Source of the DNA: Bradyrhizobium guangdongense
GTDB lineage: Bacteria > Pseudomonadota > Alphaproteobacteria > Rhizobiales > Xanthobacteraceae
DNA length: 64,000 nt
Direction of reading: 5' to 3'
Assembly: GCF_004114975.1 (NCBI RefSeq)
Contig: NZ_CP030051.1
Location: 124,001 to 188,000, forward strand
Under the pieces are notes generated by a model that saw nothing but the letters and a program-made list of their open reading frames with translations, was not told the origin of the DNA and made no database searches. Shown here one piece after another: positions 45,508 through 57,096 of the stretch. The translations under genes were made by a program, and so were the position numbers. Each line of letters opens with the position of its first letter. Within the stretch, counting starts at the first letter, position 1.

Positions 45508-46131
45508 CTATCCCGCCAGATCCAGCTTCGACGCCACCGTCGAATCCGCATTCAGCCGGTAGATGATCGGAACACCGGTCGCGAGTTCGCGCTTCAAGAT
45601 TCCTTCGGGCGAGAGCTTTTCCAGCACCATGATCAGCGCGCGCAGTGAGTTGCCGTGCGCGGCCACCAGCGTGCGCTTGCCGTTGAGCACGCCAGGTAGA
45701 ATCTCCTGCACGTAATACGGCAAGGCGCGCGCGAGCGTGTCCTTCAGGCTTTCGCCGCCGGGCGGCGGCACATCGTAGGAGCGGCGCCAGACATGGACCT
45801 GCTCCTCGCCCCATTTCTTGCGGGCGTCGTCCTTGTTGAGGCCGGAGAGATCGCCATAGTCGCGCTCGTTCAGCGCGAGGTTCTTCGAGGTCGGCAGGCC
45901 CTGCTGGCCGAGTTCGCCGAGAATGAGATCGAGCGTGTGCTGCGCGCGCGTCAGGACCGAGGTGAAGGCGACATCGAACACGAGCCCCTGTGCCTTGAGC
46001 TTGCGCCCGGCTTCCCTGGCTTCCTTCACACCAAGCTCGGTGAGGTCAGGATCTTTCCAGCCTGTGAACAGGTTCTTCAGATTCCATTCGCTCTGGCCGT
46101 GGCGCACGAGCACGAGAAGACGTTCGCTCAT
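45508..46131 (-). CDS. gpmA: 2,3-bisphosphoglycerate-dependent phosphoglycerate mutase
   Basis: Glycolytic enzyme interconverting 3- and 2-phosphoglycerate. The 207-residue protein begins [21 protein letters not shown], holding the phosphohistidine motif RHG, and carries the second histidine in [12 protein letters not shown] and the family segment [17 protein letters not shown]. The short length matches alphaproteobacterial GpmA, which lacks part of the loop of the enzyme of about 250 residues. It follows dapB by 26 bases on the same strand. Confidence 0.95.
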   Translation of the reverse strand: MSERLLVLVRHGQSEWNLKNLFTGWKDPDLTELGVKEAREAGRKLKAQGLVFDVAFTSVLTRAQHTLDLILGELGQQGLPTSKNLALNERDYGDLSGLNKDDARKKWGEEQVHVWRRSYDVPPPGGESLKDTLARALPYYVQEILPGVLNGKRTLVAAHGNSLRALIMVLEKLSPEGILKRELATGVPIIYRLNADSTVASKLDLAG

Positions 46132-46157
46132 TGACTGCTTTCCGTTCGCTAATTTGG

Positions 46158-46976
46158 TTAGATGTCGGCGAGGCCAAGCACGTCGGCCATGGAATAGTGC
46201 CCCGGATTCTTGCCATGCGCCCACAGCGCCGCCTTCAGCGCGCCATGGGCGAACAGCATGCGGTCCTCGGCCTGGTGCGACAGCGTCAGGCGTTCGAACG
46301 GGCCGAGGAACGTCACGCTGTGATCACCGGCGACGGTGCCGCCGCGCAAGGAGGCAAAGCCGATCGCGCCCGGCTTGCGCGCGCCGGTGATGCCATCGCG
46401 GCCGCGCTCCGAATGCGCCTCATCGAGCGGGATACCGCGACCGCTCGCCGCCGCCTGCCCCAGCATCAGCGCGGTGCCGGAGGGCGCATCGACCTTCATG
46501 CGGTGATGGGATTCGACGATCTCGATGTCGAAGCTCTCGTCGAGCGCCTTGGCGACGCGCTTGACCACCGCGGCCAGCAGATTGACGCCGAGGCTCATAT
46601 TGCCTGACTGCACCACGACCGCGCGGTTTGTGACACTCTTGATCACGGCGTTGTCGGAGCCCGAAAGCCCGGTGGTGCCGACGACGTGGACGATGCCGCG
46701 CTCCGCCGCGATCGCGACATTGGCGATCGTCGCGGCCGGCACGGTGAAATCCAGGATGCCGTCGGCATCCTTCGACATCGCCCAGAGGTCGGCGGACAGC
46801 TTGATGCCGTTGGCGGGCAGACCGGCCAGCACGCCGGCATCCTTGCCAAGCAGCTCCGAGCCCGGCGCCTCCAGGGCGCCGGCCAGCACCGCGCCTTTGC
46901 TGTCGGCAATCGCCCGTACCAGGGCGCGGCCCATCCGGCCGCCGGCTCCGGCTACAATCAAGCGCATGTCTGACAT
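46158..46976 (-). CDS. dapB: 4-hydroxy-tetrahydrodipicolinate reductase
   Basis: Reduces hydroxytetrahydrodipicolinate in lysine and meso-diaminopimelate synthesis. Of 272 residues, the NAD(P) motif is [16 protein letters not shown], the substrate/catalytic region is [19 protein letters not shown], and TTGLSG marks the cofactor loop. Complete and of normal length. It is followed closely by gpmA. Confidence 0.97.
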   Translation of the reverse strand: MSDMRLIVAGAGGRMGRALVRAIADSKGAVLAGALEAPGSELLGKDAGVLAGLPANGIKLSADLWAMSKDADGILDFTVPAATIANVAIAAERGIVHVVGTTGLSGSDNAVIKSVTNRAVVVQSGNMSLGVNLLAAVVKRVAKALDESFDIEIVESHHRMKVDAPSGTALMLGQAAASGRGIPLDEAHSERGRDGITGARKPGAIGFASLRGGTVAGDHSVTFLGPFERLTLSHQAEDRMLFAHGALKAALWAHGKNPGHYSMADVLGLADI

Positions 46977-47042
46977 GGTGTGATCCTCTCAGCTGCGTTG
47001 TAGCGGCGCGATGCAGTTCCGGCAACCGAGGGGGATCTGAAG

Positions 47043-47084
47043 CCGTCATTCCGGACCGCCCCAAGGGTGAGCCCGGAATGACGG
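47043..47084. repeat. palindrome CCGTCATTCCGG...CCGGAATGACGG
   Basis: Twelve-base inverted arms between DUF1330 and dapB, both minus-strand genes. Same family as 18841-18883 and 55066-55103. It may separate the pyrF-DUF1330 unit from the dapB-gpmA unit. Confidence 0.7.
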
Positions 47085-47090
47085 GGCGCC

Positions 47091-47402
47091 TCAACCGTCC
47101 TGCGGCTGCGGGCCGTCATAGCCCTCGATGATGATGAGGTCGGCGATCGAGTGCGGCTGCCGCACCTTGATGTTGGCCTGGTATTCCGGCGAATTGTAAC
47201 AGGCGATCGCGGTCTGATAGTCAGGGAATTCGATCACGACGTTGCGGGTTCGGCTGGCGCCCTCGACAGTGGTGAACTTGCCGGCGCGGACCACGAAGCG
47301 GCCTCCCCATTTCTTGAAAATGGGACCGTTGGCGACGGCATAGGGCTTGTAGCCCTCGTCATTGCTCACGTCGACGCGCCCGATCCAGTAGCCTTTTGCC
47401 AT
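47091..47402 (-). CDS. DUF1330 domain-containing protein
   Basis: A 103-residue protein of the dimeric alpha/beta-barrel DUF1330 family. Typical features are MAKGYWIGRVDV at the start, GRFVVRAGKFTTVEG in the middle and VVIEFPDYQTAIACYNSPEYQ near the end. No catalytic function is established for the family. It follows pyrF by 24 bases and is probably in the same operon. Confidence 0.9.
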   Translation of the reverse strand: MAKGYWIGRVDVSNDEGYKPYAVANGPIFKKWGGRFVVRAGKFTTVEGASRTRNVVIEFPDYQTAIACYNSPEYQANIKVRQPHSIADLIIIEGYDGPQPQDG

Positions 47403-47426
47403 TGTTCTTCTCCTTGGTTTTTGCCG

Positions 47427-48137
47427 TTAGCCGAGTGCTTGCACGATCTCGGCCTGGATGGCGTCAGCCGCGGCCTTGGGGTCCGCAGCTTCCACCACAG
47501 GACGCCCGACGACGAGATAATCCGCGCCAGCGCTGATCGCGCGAGCGGGTGTCATGATGCGCTTCTGATCTCCGGTTTCCGAGCCCGCCGGGCGAATGCC
47601 GGGCGTGACCAGAGCCATCTGGTGGCCGACGATCTTGCGCAAGGCTCCGGCTTCTTCGGGCGACGACACCAGCCCGTCCATGCCGAGCGCCCGGGCCTGT
47701 TGCGCGCGCGCTTCGACCAGTTCGGAAACGTCGAGCCGGAAGCCTGCCGCGCGCAGATCATCGTCATTGTAGGAGGTCAGCACCGTGACGGCGAGGAGCT
47801 TCAGCTTTGAAGAACCGCGACCTTCAACGGCGCCCTTCATGGTCTGCGGATAAGCGTGCACGGTCAGGAAGGTCGCACCGAGCTTTGTGATGCTCTCGAC
47901 GCCCTGAGCCACGGTGTTGCCGATGTCGTGCAGCTTGAGATCGAGAAAGACCTTCTTGCCGCTGTCGGCAAGCTTTGCCACCAGCGGCAATCCACCGGCA
48001 TAAGCGAGGCGATAGCCGATCTTGTAGAAGGTGACGCTATCGCCGAGCCTTGCGATCATCGCCTCCGCAGCATCGACGCTTGGCAGATCGAGCGCGACGA
48101 TCAGACGATCCTTCGGGGCGATTTCGGCTGGCGTCAT
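47427..48137 (-). CDS. pyrF: orotidine 5'-phosphate decarboxylase
   Basis: Last step of UMP synthesis. The 236-residue TIM barrel opens [15 protein letters not shown], carries the catalytic Lys/Asp array in [15 protein letters not shown] and the phosphate-binding end [14 protein letters not shown]. Complete. It is packed between the FMN reductase gene (6-base gap) and DUF1330. Confidence 0.97.
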   Translation of the reverse strand: MTPAEIAPKDRLIVALDLPSVDAAEAMIARLGDSVTFYKIGYRLAYAGGLPLVAKLADSGKKVFLDLKLHDIGNTVAQGVESITKLGATFLTVHAYPQTMKGAVEGRGSSKLKLLAVTVLTSYNDDDLRAAGFRLDVSELVEARAQQARALGMDGLVSSPEEAGALRKIVGHQMALVTPGIRPAGSETGDQKRIMTPARAISAGADYLVVGRPVVEAADPKAAADAIQAEIVQALG

Positions 48138-48143
48138 GTCACC

Positions 48144-48722
48144 TCACATCATGCGTTGGGAAATGTCGATCAATTGCCGCGCCAGCTCCTTCAGGGCCGC
48201 GATGTCGCCCTCGTTCTTCAACCTGTCCATATCGTCATAGGCCTGGTCGGCAAAGGCGAGCGTGAGCTGGCTGGCAATCACATTGGCGTGGCAGGAGGTC
48301 AGGATCAGCCGCAAGGCCTGGAGCGCGCGGGCGGCACCTAGCCGGCTCTGCGATGCGCCGGCGAGCGCAAAGGTGCGATTGCGGAACACCTCGCCGCGGG
48401 CCTCGTGCAGTTCGTGGACGCGGCTGACCCAGTCGATCGCGTTCTTGAGCAGCGGCGGCACCGAGGCGTTGTATTCGGGCGAGACGATCAGCACGCCATG
48501 ATGCGCACCGATCATGCGCTTCAGATTGATCGCATTCTTGGGTACCCCCGACTTGGCCTGGAGATCGCCGTCATAGATCGGCAGCGGAAAATCGGCGAGC
48601 GAGATGCGGGTGACGTCAACGCCGGCCTGGGCGAATTCATACGCGGCGACCGCGGCCAGCTTCACATTGTGAGAGCCGCTGCGGGTCGAACCAGGAATGA
48701 CCAGGATTTTCGGAGCTGACAT
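48144..48722 (-). CDS. NADPH-dependent FMN reductase family protein
   Basis: Flavodoxin-fold oxidoreductase of 192 residues. The FMN-phosphate loop is PGSTRSGSHNVKLA, and the second flavin region is VSPEYNASVPPLLKNAIDWVSR, as in azoreductase/chromate-reductase-like NADPH:FMN reductases (YieF/ChrR type). The ATG overlaps nothing upstream, and pyrF starts six bases after its stop. Physiological electron acceptor unknown. Confidence 0.9.
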   Translation of the reverse strand: MSAPKILVIPGSTRSGSHNVKLAAVAAYEFAQAGVDVTRISLADFPLPIYDGDLQAKSGVPKNAINLKRMIGAHHGVLIVSPEYNASVPPLLKNAIDWVSRVHELHEARGEVFRNRTFALAGASQSRLGAARALQALRLILTSCHANVIASQLTLAFADQAYDDMDRLKNEGDIAALKELARQLIDISQRMM

Positions 48723-48741
48723 CCGGGCGGCGAACTCCGTT

Positions 48742-48870
48742 CACCTCTCCCGCTTGCGGGGGAGGTCGACGCGCGAAGCGCGGCGGGAGGGGGCTTTCTC
48801 GACTGGGGGAATCCACCGTGGAAACACCCCCACCCCAACCCTCCCCCGCAAGCGGGAGAGGGAGCGCACC
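48742..48870. repeat. composite palindromic repeat, subfamily A (copy 2)
   Basis: About 129 bp with the same parts as 21165-21298: CACCTCTCCCGCTTGCGGG, GTCGACGCGCGAAGCGCGGCGGG, spacer, then an ACCCTCCCCCGCAAGCGGGAGAGGG hairpin split by its loop, and AGCGCACC. It fills the gap between the FMN reductase and the methyltransferase genes. Confidence 0.7.
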
Positions 48871-48887
48871 GCGTTCGTGGCGACAGA

Positions 48888-49487
48888 TTAGTCCTTGCGA
48901 TACACCCAGACGCGGGCCGGCGGAAGGTTCATCCAGATCCGTTCCGAGGCCTCTGTGGACACACCGGGCAGTGATTTCGGGATCGGCGGCACCACCGCAT
49001 AGGTGAACTGGACGAAGGGCGCGCCGGGCGCGAGCGCCGTGAAGGCATCGCGGATCAGCCGCAGCCGCGTCAGCATCGGTTTCGTGACCAGCGGCAGGCC
49101 GGAGACGACGGCGCTCGCCGGCGCGCTCAGGACATTCCAGAGCGTGTCGCGCAGACGATAGGCATCGCCCTGCACCACCTTGGCCTGCGGATAGCGGTCG
49201 CGCAGCAGGGCGCAGAAGCCGGGATTGTATTCGACGAGGACGAGACGCTTCTGGTCGACGCCGCGCTCGACCAGGGCCGAGGTGATGGCCCCCGTGCCGG
49301 GCCCGAGCTCGACCACCGGCGCATCCGAATCGGGATCGACATAGTGAGCCATGGTCCGCGCCAGCAGCTTGCCGGACGGCATCACCGCGCCCATGTGCAG
49401 CGGCTTTTCGATCCACGACCTGAGAAAACGCACCTCGTCATCGAGACGGGGCTTCTTCAACGCACGCGCGGACGATGGCAAGGGCAT
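48888..49487 (-). CDS. class I SAM-dependent methyltransferase, PmtA-like
   Basis: A 199-residue methyltransferase resembling rhizobial phosphatidylethanolamine N-methyltransferases (PmtA). The N-terminal helix EVRFLRSWIEKPLHMGAVMPSG precedes the SAM motif VVELGPGTGAITSALV and the post-I region LVLVEYNPGFCALLRDRYP; SGLPLVTKP is the motif IV stretch seen in PmtA and KsgA relatives. It may methylate membrane phospholipids towards phosphatidylcholine, but a sister methyltransferase with another substrate cannot be excluded. Confidence 0.8.
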   Translation of the reverse strand: MPLPSSARALKKPRLDDEVRFLRSWIEKPLHMGAVMPSGKLLARTMAHYVDPDSDAPVVELGPGTGAITSALVERGVDQKRLVLVEYNPGFCALLRDRYPQAKVVQGDAYRLRDTLWNVLSAPASAVVSGLPLVTKPMLTRLRLIRDAFTALAPGAPFVQFTYAVVPPIPKSLPGVSTEASERIWMNLPPARVWVYRKD

Positions 49488-49575
49488 GTCAGGACCGGAC
49501 GGGACCGCGGGACCGCGGCGTGTCAGAAAATGGTCATAAAGACGTATAGGCCGAACACGATACGGTCAAGCCGAG

Positions 49576-50703
49576 TCAGTTCGCCCGATTACCGAAGAAA
49601 TCCTTGACCTTGGCGAAGAAGCCCTCGGATTCCGGCTGGGTATTGCCGGAGGAGAGCTTTTCGAACTCGGCCAGCAATTCCTGCTGTTTCTTGGTGAGGT
49701 TCTGCGGGGTCTCGACCACGACCTGGACGTACATGTCGCCCATCTGCCGTGAGCGCAACACCGGCATACCCTTTGACGCAATGCGGAATCGGCGGGCGGA
49801 CTGGGTTCCGGCGGGGACCTTCACCTTGGCCTTGGCCTTGTCGATGGTCGGCACCTCGAATTCGCCGCCGAGCGCGGCGGTCACCATCGAGATCGGCACG
49901 CGGCAATGCAGATCGGCGCCGTCGCGCTGGAAGAACTGGTGCTGGGCCAGCGACAGGAAGATGTAGAGGTCGCCGGGCGGGCCGCCACGAACGCCAGCCT
50001 CGCCTTCGCCGGCGAGCCGGATCCGGGTGCCGTCCTCGACGCCCTGGGGGATGTTGACCGACAGCGTCCGCTCGCGGGTGACGCGGCCCTGTCCCGAGCA
50101 GGACGGGCAGGCATCCTCGATCATCTGGCCACGGCCCTGGCAGCCGGGGCAGGTGCGCTCGAGGGTGAAGAAGCCCTGCGACTGGCGCACGCGGCCGGCG
50201 CCGCCGCAGGTCGAGCAGGTCTTCGGCTTGGTGCCGGCCTTGGCGCCGATGCCGGAGCAGGCCTCGCAGGTGACCGAGACCGGGATCTCGATCTGGGCGG
50301 TCTTGCCGCTGAAGGCCTCCTCGAGGGTGATTTCCATATTGTAGCGCAGATCGGCGCCGCGCTCGCGACCGCCGCGGCCGCGCTGCCCGGCCATGCCGAA
50401 CAGGTCTTCGAAGATGTCGGAGAAGGACGAGGCAAAACCGGCGCCGAAGCCGGCACCGCCGCCCCCCTGCTCGAAAGCGGCGTGACCGTAACGGTCATAG
50501 GCGGCGCGCTTGTCCTTGTCCTTGAGGACCTCGTAGGCCTCGTTGATTTCCTTGAACTTGACCTCGCTGGTCGCATCGCCGGGATTGCGGTCGGGATGGA
50601 ATTTCATCGCCAGCTTGCGGAATGACGACTTCAGCCTGCTCTCGTCGGCATCGCGTTCGACTTCGAGGGTCTCGTAGTAGCAGCGCTTTGTGGACGTGGA
50701 CAT
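49576..50703 (-). CDS. dnaJ: chaperone DnaJ
   Basis: Hsp40 co-chaperone stimulating DnaK ATPase. Of 375 residues: J domain with HPD ([10 protein letters not shown]), Gly/Phe-rich linker (about 78-110, [15 protein letters not shown]), four CxxCxGxG zinc repeats ([32 protein letters not shown]) and two C-terminal beta domains. Length and order are standard for class A DnaJ. It lies 245 bases downstream of dnaK on the same strand. Confidence 0.97.
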   Translation of the reverse strand: MSTSTKRCYYETLEVERDADESRLKSSFRKLAMKFHPDRNPGDATSEVKFKEINEAYEVLKDKDKRAAYDRYGHAAFEQGGGGAGFGAGFASSFSDIFEDLFGMAGQRGRGGRERGADLRYNMEITLEEAFSGKTAQIEIPVSVTCEACSGIGAKAGTKPKTCSTCGGAGRVRQSQGFFTLERTCPGCQGRGQMIEDACPSCSGQGRVTRERTLSVNIPQGVEDGTRIRLAGEGEAGVRGGPPGDLYIFLSLAQHQFFQRDGADLHCRVPISMVTAALGGEFEVPTIDKAKAKVKVPAGTQSARRFRIASKGMPVLRSRQMGDMYVQVVVETPQNLTKKQQELLAEFEKLSSGNTQPESEGFFAKVKDFFGNRAN

Positions 50704-50876
50704 GTCTGACTCAGGTCTATCCGATCGCGATTCAAGTCGGGGCGAAACACCGTCGCCATGCGACGATATAGGCAGCCTTCCGCATCTCCGCAGAGGGCTG
50801 CATGGCAGTGTTGAGCATAGCGGCTGGGAATTGATCGATCGTAACGGGCCGATCGCCCGCCCGCTCCGACACCAAA

Positions 50877-50899
50877 GCCTCCCCCCTCAGGGGGGAGGC
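50877..50899. repeat. GC hairpin in the dnaK-dnaJ intergenic region
   Basis: GCCTCCCCCCT and AGGGGGGAGGC form an 11-bp stem with almost no loop, downstream of dnaK. There is no T-tract on the minus strand after it, so it may limit read-through into dnaJ or stabilise the dnaK message rather than terminate fully. Confidence 0.5.
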
Positions 50900-50948
50900 C
50901 AGAGAAGCGTGTCGGGTCCAAGCCGTCCGCATCATACCCTCGCGGGCT

Positions 50949-52850
<1,902 letters not shown>

Positions 52851-52955
52851 GGTCCTGATATCCTTCTTTTTGCGGCAGGTTGGTTGGGCCCAGAAGGCAC
52901 CCAATCCGAAACCCCCTAAGATCAAACATTCGCGAGATTGCGATGGTTGAGGCTC

Positions 52956-52983
52956 ATATAGGAGGGGGGGAGGGGCCCGCAAG
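52956..52983 (-). promoter_or_regulatory. sigma-32 (RpoH) heat-shock promoter of dnaK
   Basis: On the minus strand, CTTG (52983-52980) is followed after exactly 17 bases by CCTATATGAG, whose CCTATAT occupies 52962-52956. This fits the alphaproteobacterial RpoH consensus CTTG-N17/18-CYTATNTNNG at every specified position. It leaves a leader of about 95-100 bases before the dnaK ATG. Confidence 0.8.
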
Positions 52984-53254
52984 GACCGAACGCAAGTTTG
53001 GACCGTGAAAACATTAGGATTTGGCAGATCATATCCGGGCTCGACCGAGCTTGCGGATGAGGAATTATTAACAGGTCGGTGGTCTGCCGGCGCTTCCGCC
53101 GGGGAGATGCCCCGCCCTGTTACCGGCACGCCAAACCCGCTAAAAGGCGGACCGGCCGAACGGCTGGAGGCTCGCCCTCGGGGCTGCTTTGCGCGAAAAA
53201 GCGGCCCGCCTGCCGACCATCGAACGGCCTCAATGTGAACCAATCAGAGTGCCC
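52984..53254. other. divergent intergenic region between dnaK and the secreted hypothetical
   Basis: No gene seen. A short A+T-rich patch near 53000-53075 (ATTAGGATTTGG, ATTATTAACAGG) probably holds the rightward promoter. The rest is GC-rich. No CIRCE inverted repeat (TTAGCACTC/GAGTGCTAA) is present, so HrcA control of dnaK is not supported. Confidence 0.4.
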
Positions 53255-54196
53255 ATGAAGCTGACCCGCCCCCTCGCCGCGCTCGCCCTCCTCGTCGCCT
53301 CCGCATGTCAGGCGCTCGCTGCCGACGCCGTCTATCCGCCTGGGCTGCGCCTCGGCATGGTGCCGCTGGTCGGGCTGAACACGGCAAAGACCTTTCCGGG
53401 CTTCGAGAGCGAGGACGGCAGCGTCAAGGTGCTGGTCACCGAGCTGCCGCCTGCGGCCTATGGCGAAGTCGTGGCCGCCTTCAACGCCAATCCGGCCGGC
53501 AGCAACGGTGTCAAGCCGGACAAGATCGAGACGCCGGCGGGCCTTGCCTATTTCACCACCGAGAGCGGCAAGTCCGGCGAGACCCCGGTGAAGCGCTATT
53601 CGATGATCGTGCCCGGCGCCGGCTTCTCCGGCTACGTCGCGGTGCAGGTCCCCGAAAAGGCGTCGAAGATCTACACCGACGAGGCGGTGAAGCAGATGTT
53701 TGCGACCGCCGTGACCCGCAGGGAGGTATCGGCGGAAGAACAGCTCGGACTGATGCCGTTCAAGATCACCGAGCTTGCCGGCTTCAAGGACATCCGTACG
53801 CTGGCGCCGGGAGCCAGCATCATCCTGGCCGACGGCAGTGAGAGCGCAGGCTATGAATCCAAGCCGTTCATGATCCTCGGCGTGATCGGCGCGACGCCGC
53901 AGGCCGCCGACGACCGCGCCCGTTTCGCCCAGGAGGCCGCGCTTCAGATTCCCGGTCTGCGCGAATCCCGCGTCACCATGTCCGAGCCGATCCGCATCAA
54001 CGGCCAGCAGGGCTTTGAGACCCGGATCGATGGCGTCAGCGGCAAGGACAAGACGCCCGTCACGGTGGTGCAGTGGATTCGCTTCTCGAGTGGCGGCGCG
54101 TCGCTGCGCATCATCGCCAGCGCGCCGCGCGATCAGTGGTCTGACGCCTTCACCCGCTTCCGCGCCGTGCGCGACGGCATCCAGCCGAAGGGATAG
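53255..54196 (+). CDS. secreted hypothetical protein
   Basis: A 313-residue protein with a signal peptide (MKLTRPLAALALLVASACQALA). A cysteine inside the hydrophobic segment is not in a good lipobox. The mature part begins with DAVYPPGLRLGMVPLVGLNTAKTFPGFES and has two similar alpha/beta segments, ending with a WSDAFTRFRAVRDGIQPKG helix. Such proteins are widespread in Bradyrhizobium and unannotated. It is divergent from dnaK. No function can be given. Confidence 0.75.
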   Translation: MKLTRPLAALALLVASACQALAADAVYPPGLRLGMVPLVGLNTAKTFPGFESEDGSVKVLVTELPPAAYGEVVAAFNANPAGSNGVKPDKIETPAGLAYFTTESGKSGETPVKRYSMIVPGAGFSGYVAVQVPEKASKIYTDEAVKQMFATAVTRREVSAEEQLGLMPFKITELAGFKDIRTLAPGASIILADGSESAGYESKPFMILGVIGATPQAADDRARFAQEAALQIPGLRESRVTMSEPIRINGQQGFETRIDGVSGKDKTPVTVVQWIRFSSGGASLRIIASAPRDQWSDAFTRFRAVRDGIQPKG

Positions 54197-54330
54197 GGCG
54201 ACGGTGACGGGCCTGACAGCCCAACCGCTCACCAGCGCCGGCTGCATTTTCAGGCTTTCGTTCGTACACGAACGGAACTAGGCTTCCCGCATTGGATCAG
54301 CTTCAGATCATCCTTCAGGGGAGGCGGACG

Positions 54331-55053
54331 ATGCTTAATCGACGACAGATCTTGGCCGCGCTGGGGACGACCGCGCTTGCGAGCTTCGCCCCCTCAACTC
54401 TTTTCGCAGCAGCCGCGATCAAGCCGGACGATAATTCCGCGCTGCTCGTGATCGACGTCCAAAACTGCTTCCTGCCCGGGGGCAGTCTCGCGGTGAAGGA
54501 AGGCGAGCAGGTCGTGCCCGTGATCAACAAGATCGCGAAGGGCTTTGCGAACGTGGTGATGACGCAGGACTGGCACACGCCCGGCCACGTCTCGTTCGCC
54601 TCTGTGCATTCCGGCAAGAAGCCGTTCGAGACCATCGACCTGCCCTACGGCAAGCAGGTGCTGTGGCCCGACCATTGCGTGCAGGGCACCGAGGGCGCCT
54701 CGCTGTCGAAGGACCTCTCGATTCCGCAGGCCGAGCTCATCATCCGCAAGGGCTTTCACAAGGACGTCGACAGCTATTCGGCCTTCCTCGAAGCCGACGG
54801 CAAGACAACCACTGGCCTTGCCGCATATCTGAAGTCACGCAAGATCAAGCGCGTCTTCGTCGCGGGTCTCGCCACCGACTTCTGCGTCGCCTGGACCGCG
54901 CTCGATGCACGCAAGGCGGGCTTCGAGGTCTATGTCGTGGAAGACGCCTGCCGCGGCATCGACAATCAGGGCTCGCTGGCCAAAGCCTGGGCCGATATGG
55001 CCAAGGCCGGCGTGAAGCGCATTCAGTCCGCCGACATCGCGGTCAGCGCGTAA
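54331..55053 (+). CDS. pncA: nicotinamidase/pyrazinamidase PncA with predicted Tat signal
   Basis: Hydrolyses nicotinamide to nicotinate. The isochorismatase-fold core has the catalytic Asp in LLVIDVQNCF (D42), the metal site in TQDWHTPGHVSF, the catalytic Lys in IIRKGFHKDVDSYSAF and the nucleophile Cys in TDFCVAWTA. Unusually it begins MLNRRQILAALGTTALASF followed by an Ala-rich stretch, a twin-arginine export signal, so the enzyme probably acts in the periplasm. GGGGAGG lies six bases before the ATG at 54331. It stands alone. Confidence 0.9.
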   Translation: MLNRRQILAALGTTALASFAPSTLFAAAAIKPDDNSALLVIDVQNCFLPGGSLAVKEGEQVVPVINKIAKGFANVVMTQDWHTPGHVSFASVHSGKKPFETIDLPYGKQVLWPDHCVQGTEGASLSKDLSIPQAELIIRKGFHKDVDSYSAFLEADGKTTTGLAAYLKSRKIKRVFVAGLATDFCVAWTALDARKAGFEVYVVEDACRGIDNQGSLAKAWADMAKAGVKRIQSADIAVSA

Positions 55054-55065
55054 AGCTCTCACGCA

Positions 55066-55103
55066 GTCATTCCGGGGCGCGTATCAGCGCGAGCCCGGAA
55101 TGA
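55066..55103. repeat. palindrome GTCATTCCGGGGCGCG...GCGAGCCCGGAATGA
   Basis: Inverted repeat between the convergent pncA and grpE genes, same family as 18841-18883 and 47043-47084. Probably a bidirectional transcription barrier. Confidence 0.7.
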
Positions 55104-55132
55104 GGAGAGAGTAGGAAGCGCGCTGACGCCGC

Positions 55133-55738
55133 TCAGTTCGCGTCGTTGCTGTTGGCCGCGGGCGCGGGCTTTGCGCCGCCCTTGGCGACGCCGACCAGCG
55201 CCGGGCGCAGCACGCGCTCGCCGATGGTGTAGCCGGCCTGCATGACCTGCACGACGGTGCCCGCTGGCACCGAGGCGTCAGGGACTTCGTACATCGCCTG
55301 CTGGAAGTTCGGATCGAATTTCTGGCCCTGCGGGTCGAACTTCTTCACGCCGTGCTTTTCCAGTGCGTTGAGCAGCGAGCGCTCGGTGAGCTCGACGCCC
55401 TCGATCAACCCCTTCAGGCCGGCATCGGCATTGGCGCGCGCTTCCGCCGGAACGGCATCGAGAGCGCGCTGCAGATTGTCGGCGATGTCGAGCACGTCGC
55501 GAGCAAAGCCCGTGATGCCGTAGAGGCGGGCGTCAGCCACTTCCTTGGTGGTGCGCTTGCGGAGGTTCTCCATCTCGGCCAGCGTCCGCAGCATGCGATC
55601 GCGCGCTTCACTGGCTTCCTTCTGCAACAGCTCGACCGAGCCCGGCTCGGGATCGTCGGGCATGATGTAGGGTTTCGACACTACGGGCTCGCCGGTCGGC
55701 GCGGTCGTGTCTTCGGGTTGCCGGTCTTGCTCGCTCAT
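55133..55738 (-). CDS. grpE: nucleotide exchange factor GrpE
   Basis: Exchanges ADP for ATP on DnaK. The 201-residue protein has a disordered N-terminus, a long coiled coil ([33 protein letters not shown] in overall span) and the C-terminal four-helix/beta-wing part with the GEVMQ-like stretch [27 protein letters not shown]. It lies 98 bases downstream of hrcA on the same strand, the standard hrcA-grpE order. Confidence 0.96.
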   Translation of the reverse strand: MSEQDRQPEDTTAPTGEPVVSKPYIMPDDPEPGSVELLQKEASEARDRMLRTLAEMENLRKRTTKEVADARLYGITGFARDVLDIADNLQRALDAVPAEARANADAGLKGLIEGVELTERSLLNALEKHGVKKFDPQGQKFDPNFQQAMYEVPDASVPAGTVVQVMQAGYTIGERVLRPALVGVAKGGAKPAPAANSNDAN

Positions 55739-55836
55739 CGGCGGTAATCTCGAACTCGTTTCAAGGGATTTGCTGGCCCGGATATCGTGCTTCGGGCGCC
55801 GAAAATCAAGCGCCCGTGATCGCAGGCAAATACCGG

Positions 55837-56925
55837 TCAGCCCCCCAACAGGCGGCTGACGATGCGGGCGGCATAGTCCACGGTCGGGATCACACGGGCA
55901 TAATTCAGCCGCGTCGGCCCGATCACGCCCAAAACGCCGACGATATGGCCGGCGGCATCCCGATAGGGCGAGATGATGGTGGAGGAGCCCGACAGCGAAA
56001 ACAGCTTGTTCTCGCTGCCGATGAAGATGCGCACGCCCTCGGCGGTTTCGGCCCGTCCCAGCAGGTCGATCACGCCGCGCTTGGTCTCGAGATCGTCGAA
56101 CAGCAGCCTGACACGTTCGAGATCCTCCAGCGCATGCAGGTCTTCCAGCAGGTTGGCGTGGCCGCGGACGATGAGCTGGCGGTCCTCGTTCTCGCCGCCA
56201 GACCAGCTGGCGATGCCCGCGGAAATCACCTTTTGCGCGAGCTGATCGAGCTCGGCGCGGGCCTCTGCGAGCGCGGTTTCCAACTCGAGGCGCGCCTCGG
56301 CCAAGGTGCGGCCGCGGATCCGCGCGTTGAGGAAATTGCCGGCTTCGGTGATGGCCGAGGAGGGAACTCCGGGCGGCAACGTGAGCACGCGGTTTTCGAC
56401 CTGACCGTCCTCACCGACCAGAATCACCAGGGCCTTTTCGGGTTCCAGTCGGACGAATTCGATGTGCTTCAGCCGCGCATTGGATTTCGGCGTCAGCACC
56501 ACGGCGGCCGCACGGGTGAGGCCGGAAAGCCGGGTCAGGGCCTGATCCAGCGCGGCTTCAACCGAGTGGGCTTCGCCGACGGACGTGAGCTGGCTCTGAA
56601 TCGACTGGCGTTCGGCCTCGTTGAGATCGCCGACCTGCATCAGCGCATCGACGAAGAAGCGCAGGCCGAGTTCCGTCGGCAGCCGGCCGGCCGAGGTATG
56701 CGGGGCGTAGATCAGGCCGAGCTGTTCCAGATCGGCCATGACATTGCGGACCGAGGCCGGCGACAGCGGCATGGCGATCAGCCGCGAAATGTTGCGCGAG
56801 CCGACCGGCTCGCCGGTCGCAAGGTAACTTTCGACAATTTGACGAAAGATGTCGCGGGAACGCTCGTTGAGCTGGGCGAGGCCTGCGCGCGGCGCGATCA
56901 GATGGATCGGATCGTGATGGGCCAC
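55837..56925 (-). CDS. hrcA: heat-inducible transcription repressor HrcA
   Basis: Represses CIRCE-containing chaperone operons, usually groESL. The 362-residue protein has a winged-helix N-terminus ([30 protein letters not shown]), followed by [32 protein letters not shown] and the GAF-like and dimerisation domains, ending [21 protein letters not shown]. No CIRCE element was found in this window, so its targets lie elsewhere. It is divergent from rph. Confidence 0.96.
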   Translation of the reverse strand: MAHHDPIHLIAPRAGLAQLNERSRDIFRQIVESYLATGEPVGSRNISRLIAMPLSPASVRNVMADLEQLGLIYAPHTSAGRLPTELGLRFFVDALMQVGDLNEAERQSIQSQLTSVGEAHSVEAALDQALTRLSGLTRAAAVVLTPKSNARLKHIEFVRLEPEKALVILVGEDGQVENRVLTLPPGVPSSAITEAGNFLNARIRGRTLAEARLELETALAEARAELDQLAQKVISAGIASWSGGENEDRQLIVRGHANLLEDLHALEDLERVRLLFDDLETKRGVIDLLGRAETAEGVRIFIGSENKLFSLSGSSTIISPYRDAAGHIVGVLGVIGPTRLNYARVIPTVDYAARIVSRLLGG

Positions 56926-57096
56926 AGACGGTAACTCCTCTCAGATCCTCATAATTTGTCCATCCGGGGCGGTTCTGACAAGCGTTGCGTTTGCGGGGTG
57001 GATATCCGGGGGTGAAAAAGCCTTGCTGCCCACCCTCACCCCACCTACAAGCACCGCCAACAGCCCTATCCCTTGCGAGTTTTGGAGGATTTTCCC

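Noticed and set aside
21165..48870. CRISPR array
   Set aside because: The repeats are dispersed single palindromes between genes with no regular spacers and no cas genes.
55739..55800. Sigma-32 promoter before grpE (CTTGAAACG)
   Set aside because: A CTTG box is present, but no CYTATNT box lies 17-18 bases downstream before the grpE start.
56926..57096. CIRCE element upstream of hrcA
   Set aside because: No TTAGCACTC/GAGTGCTAA inverted repeat is visible here or near dnaK.
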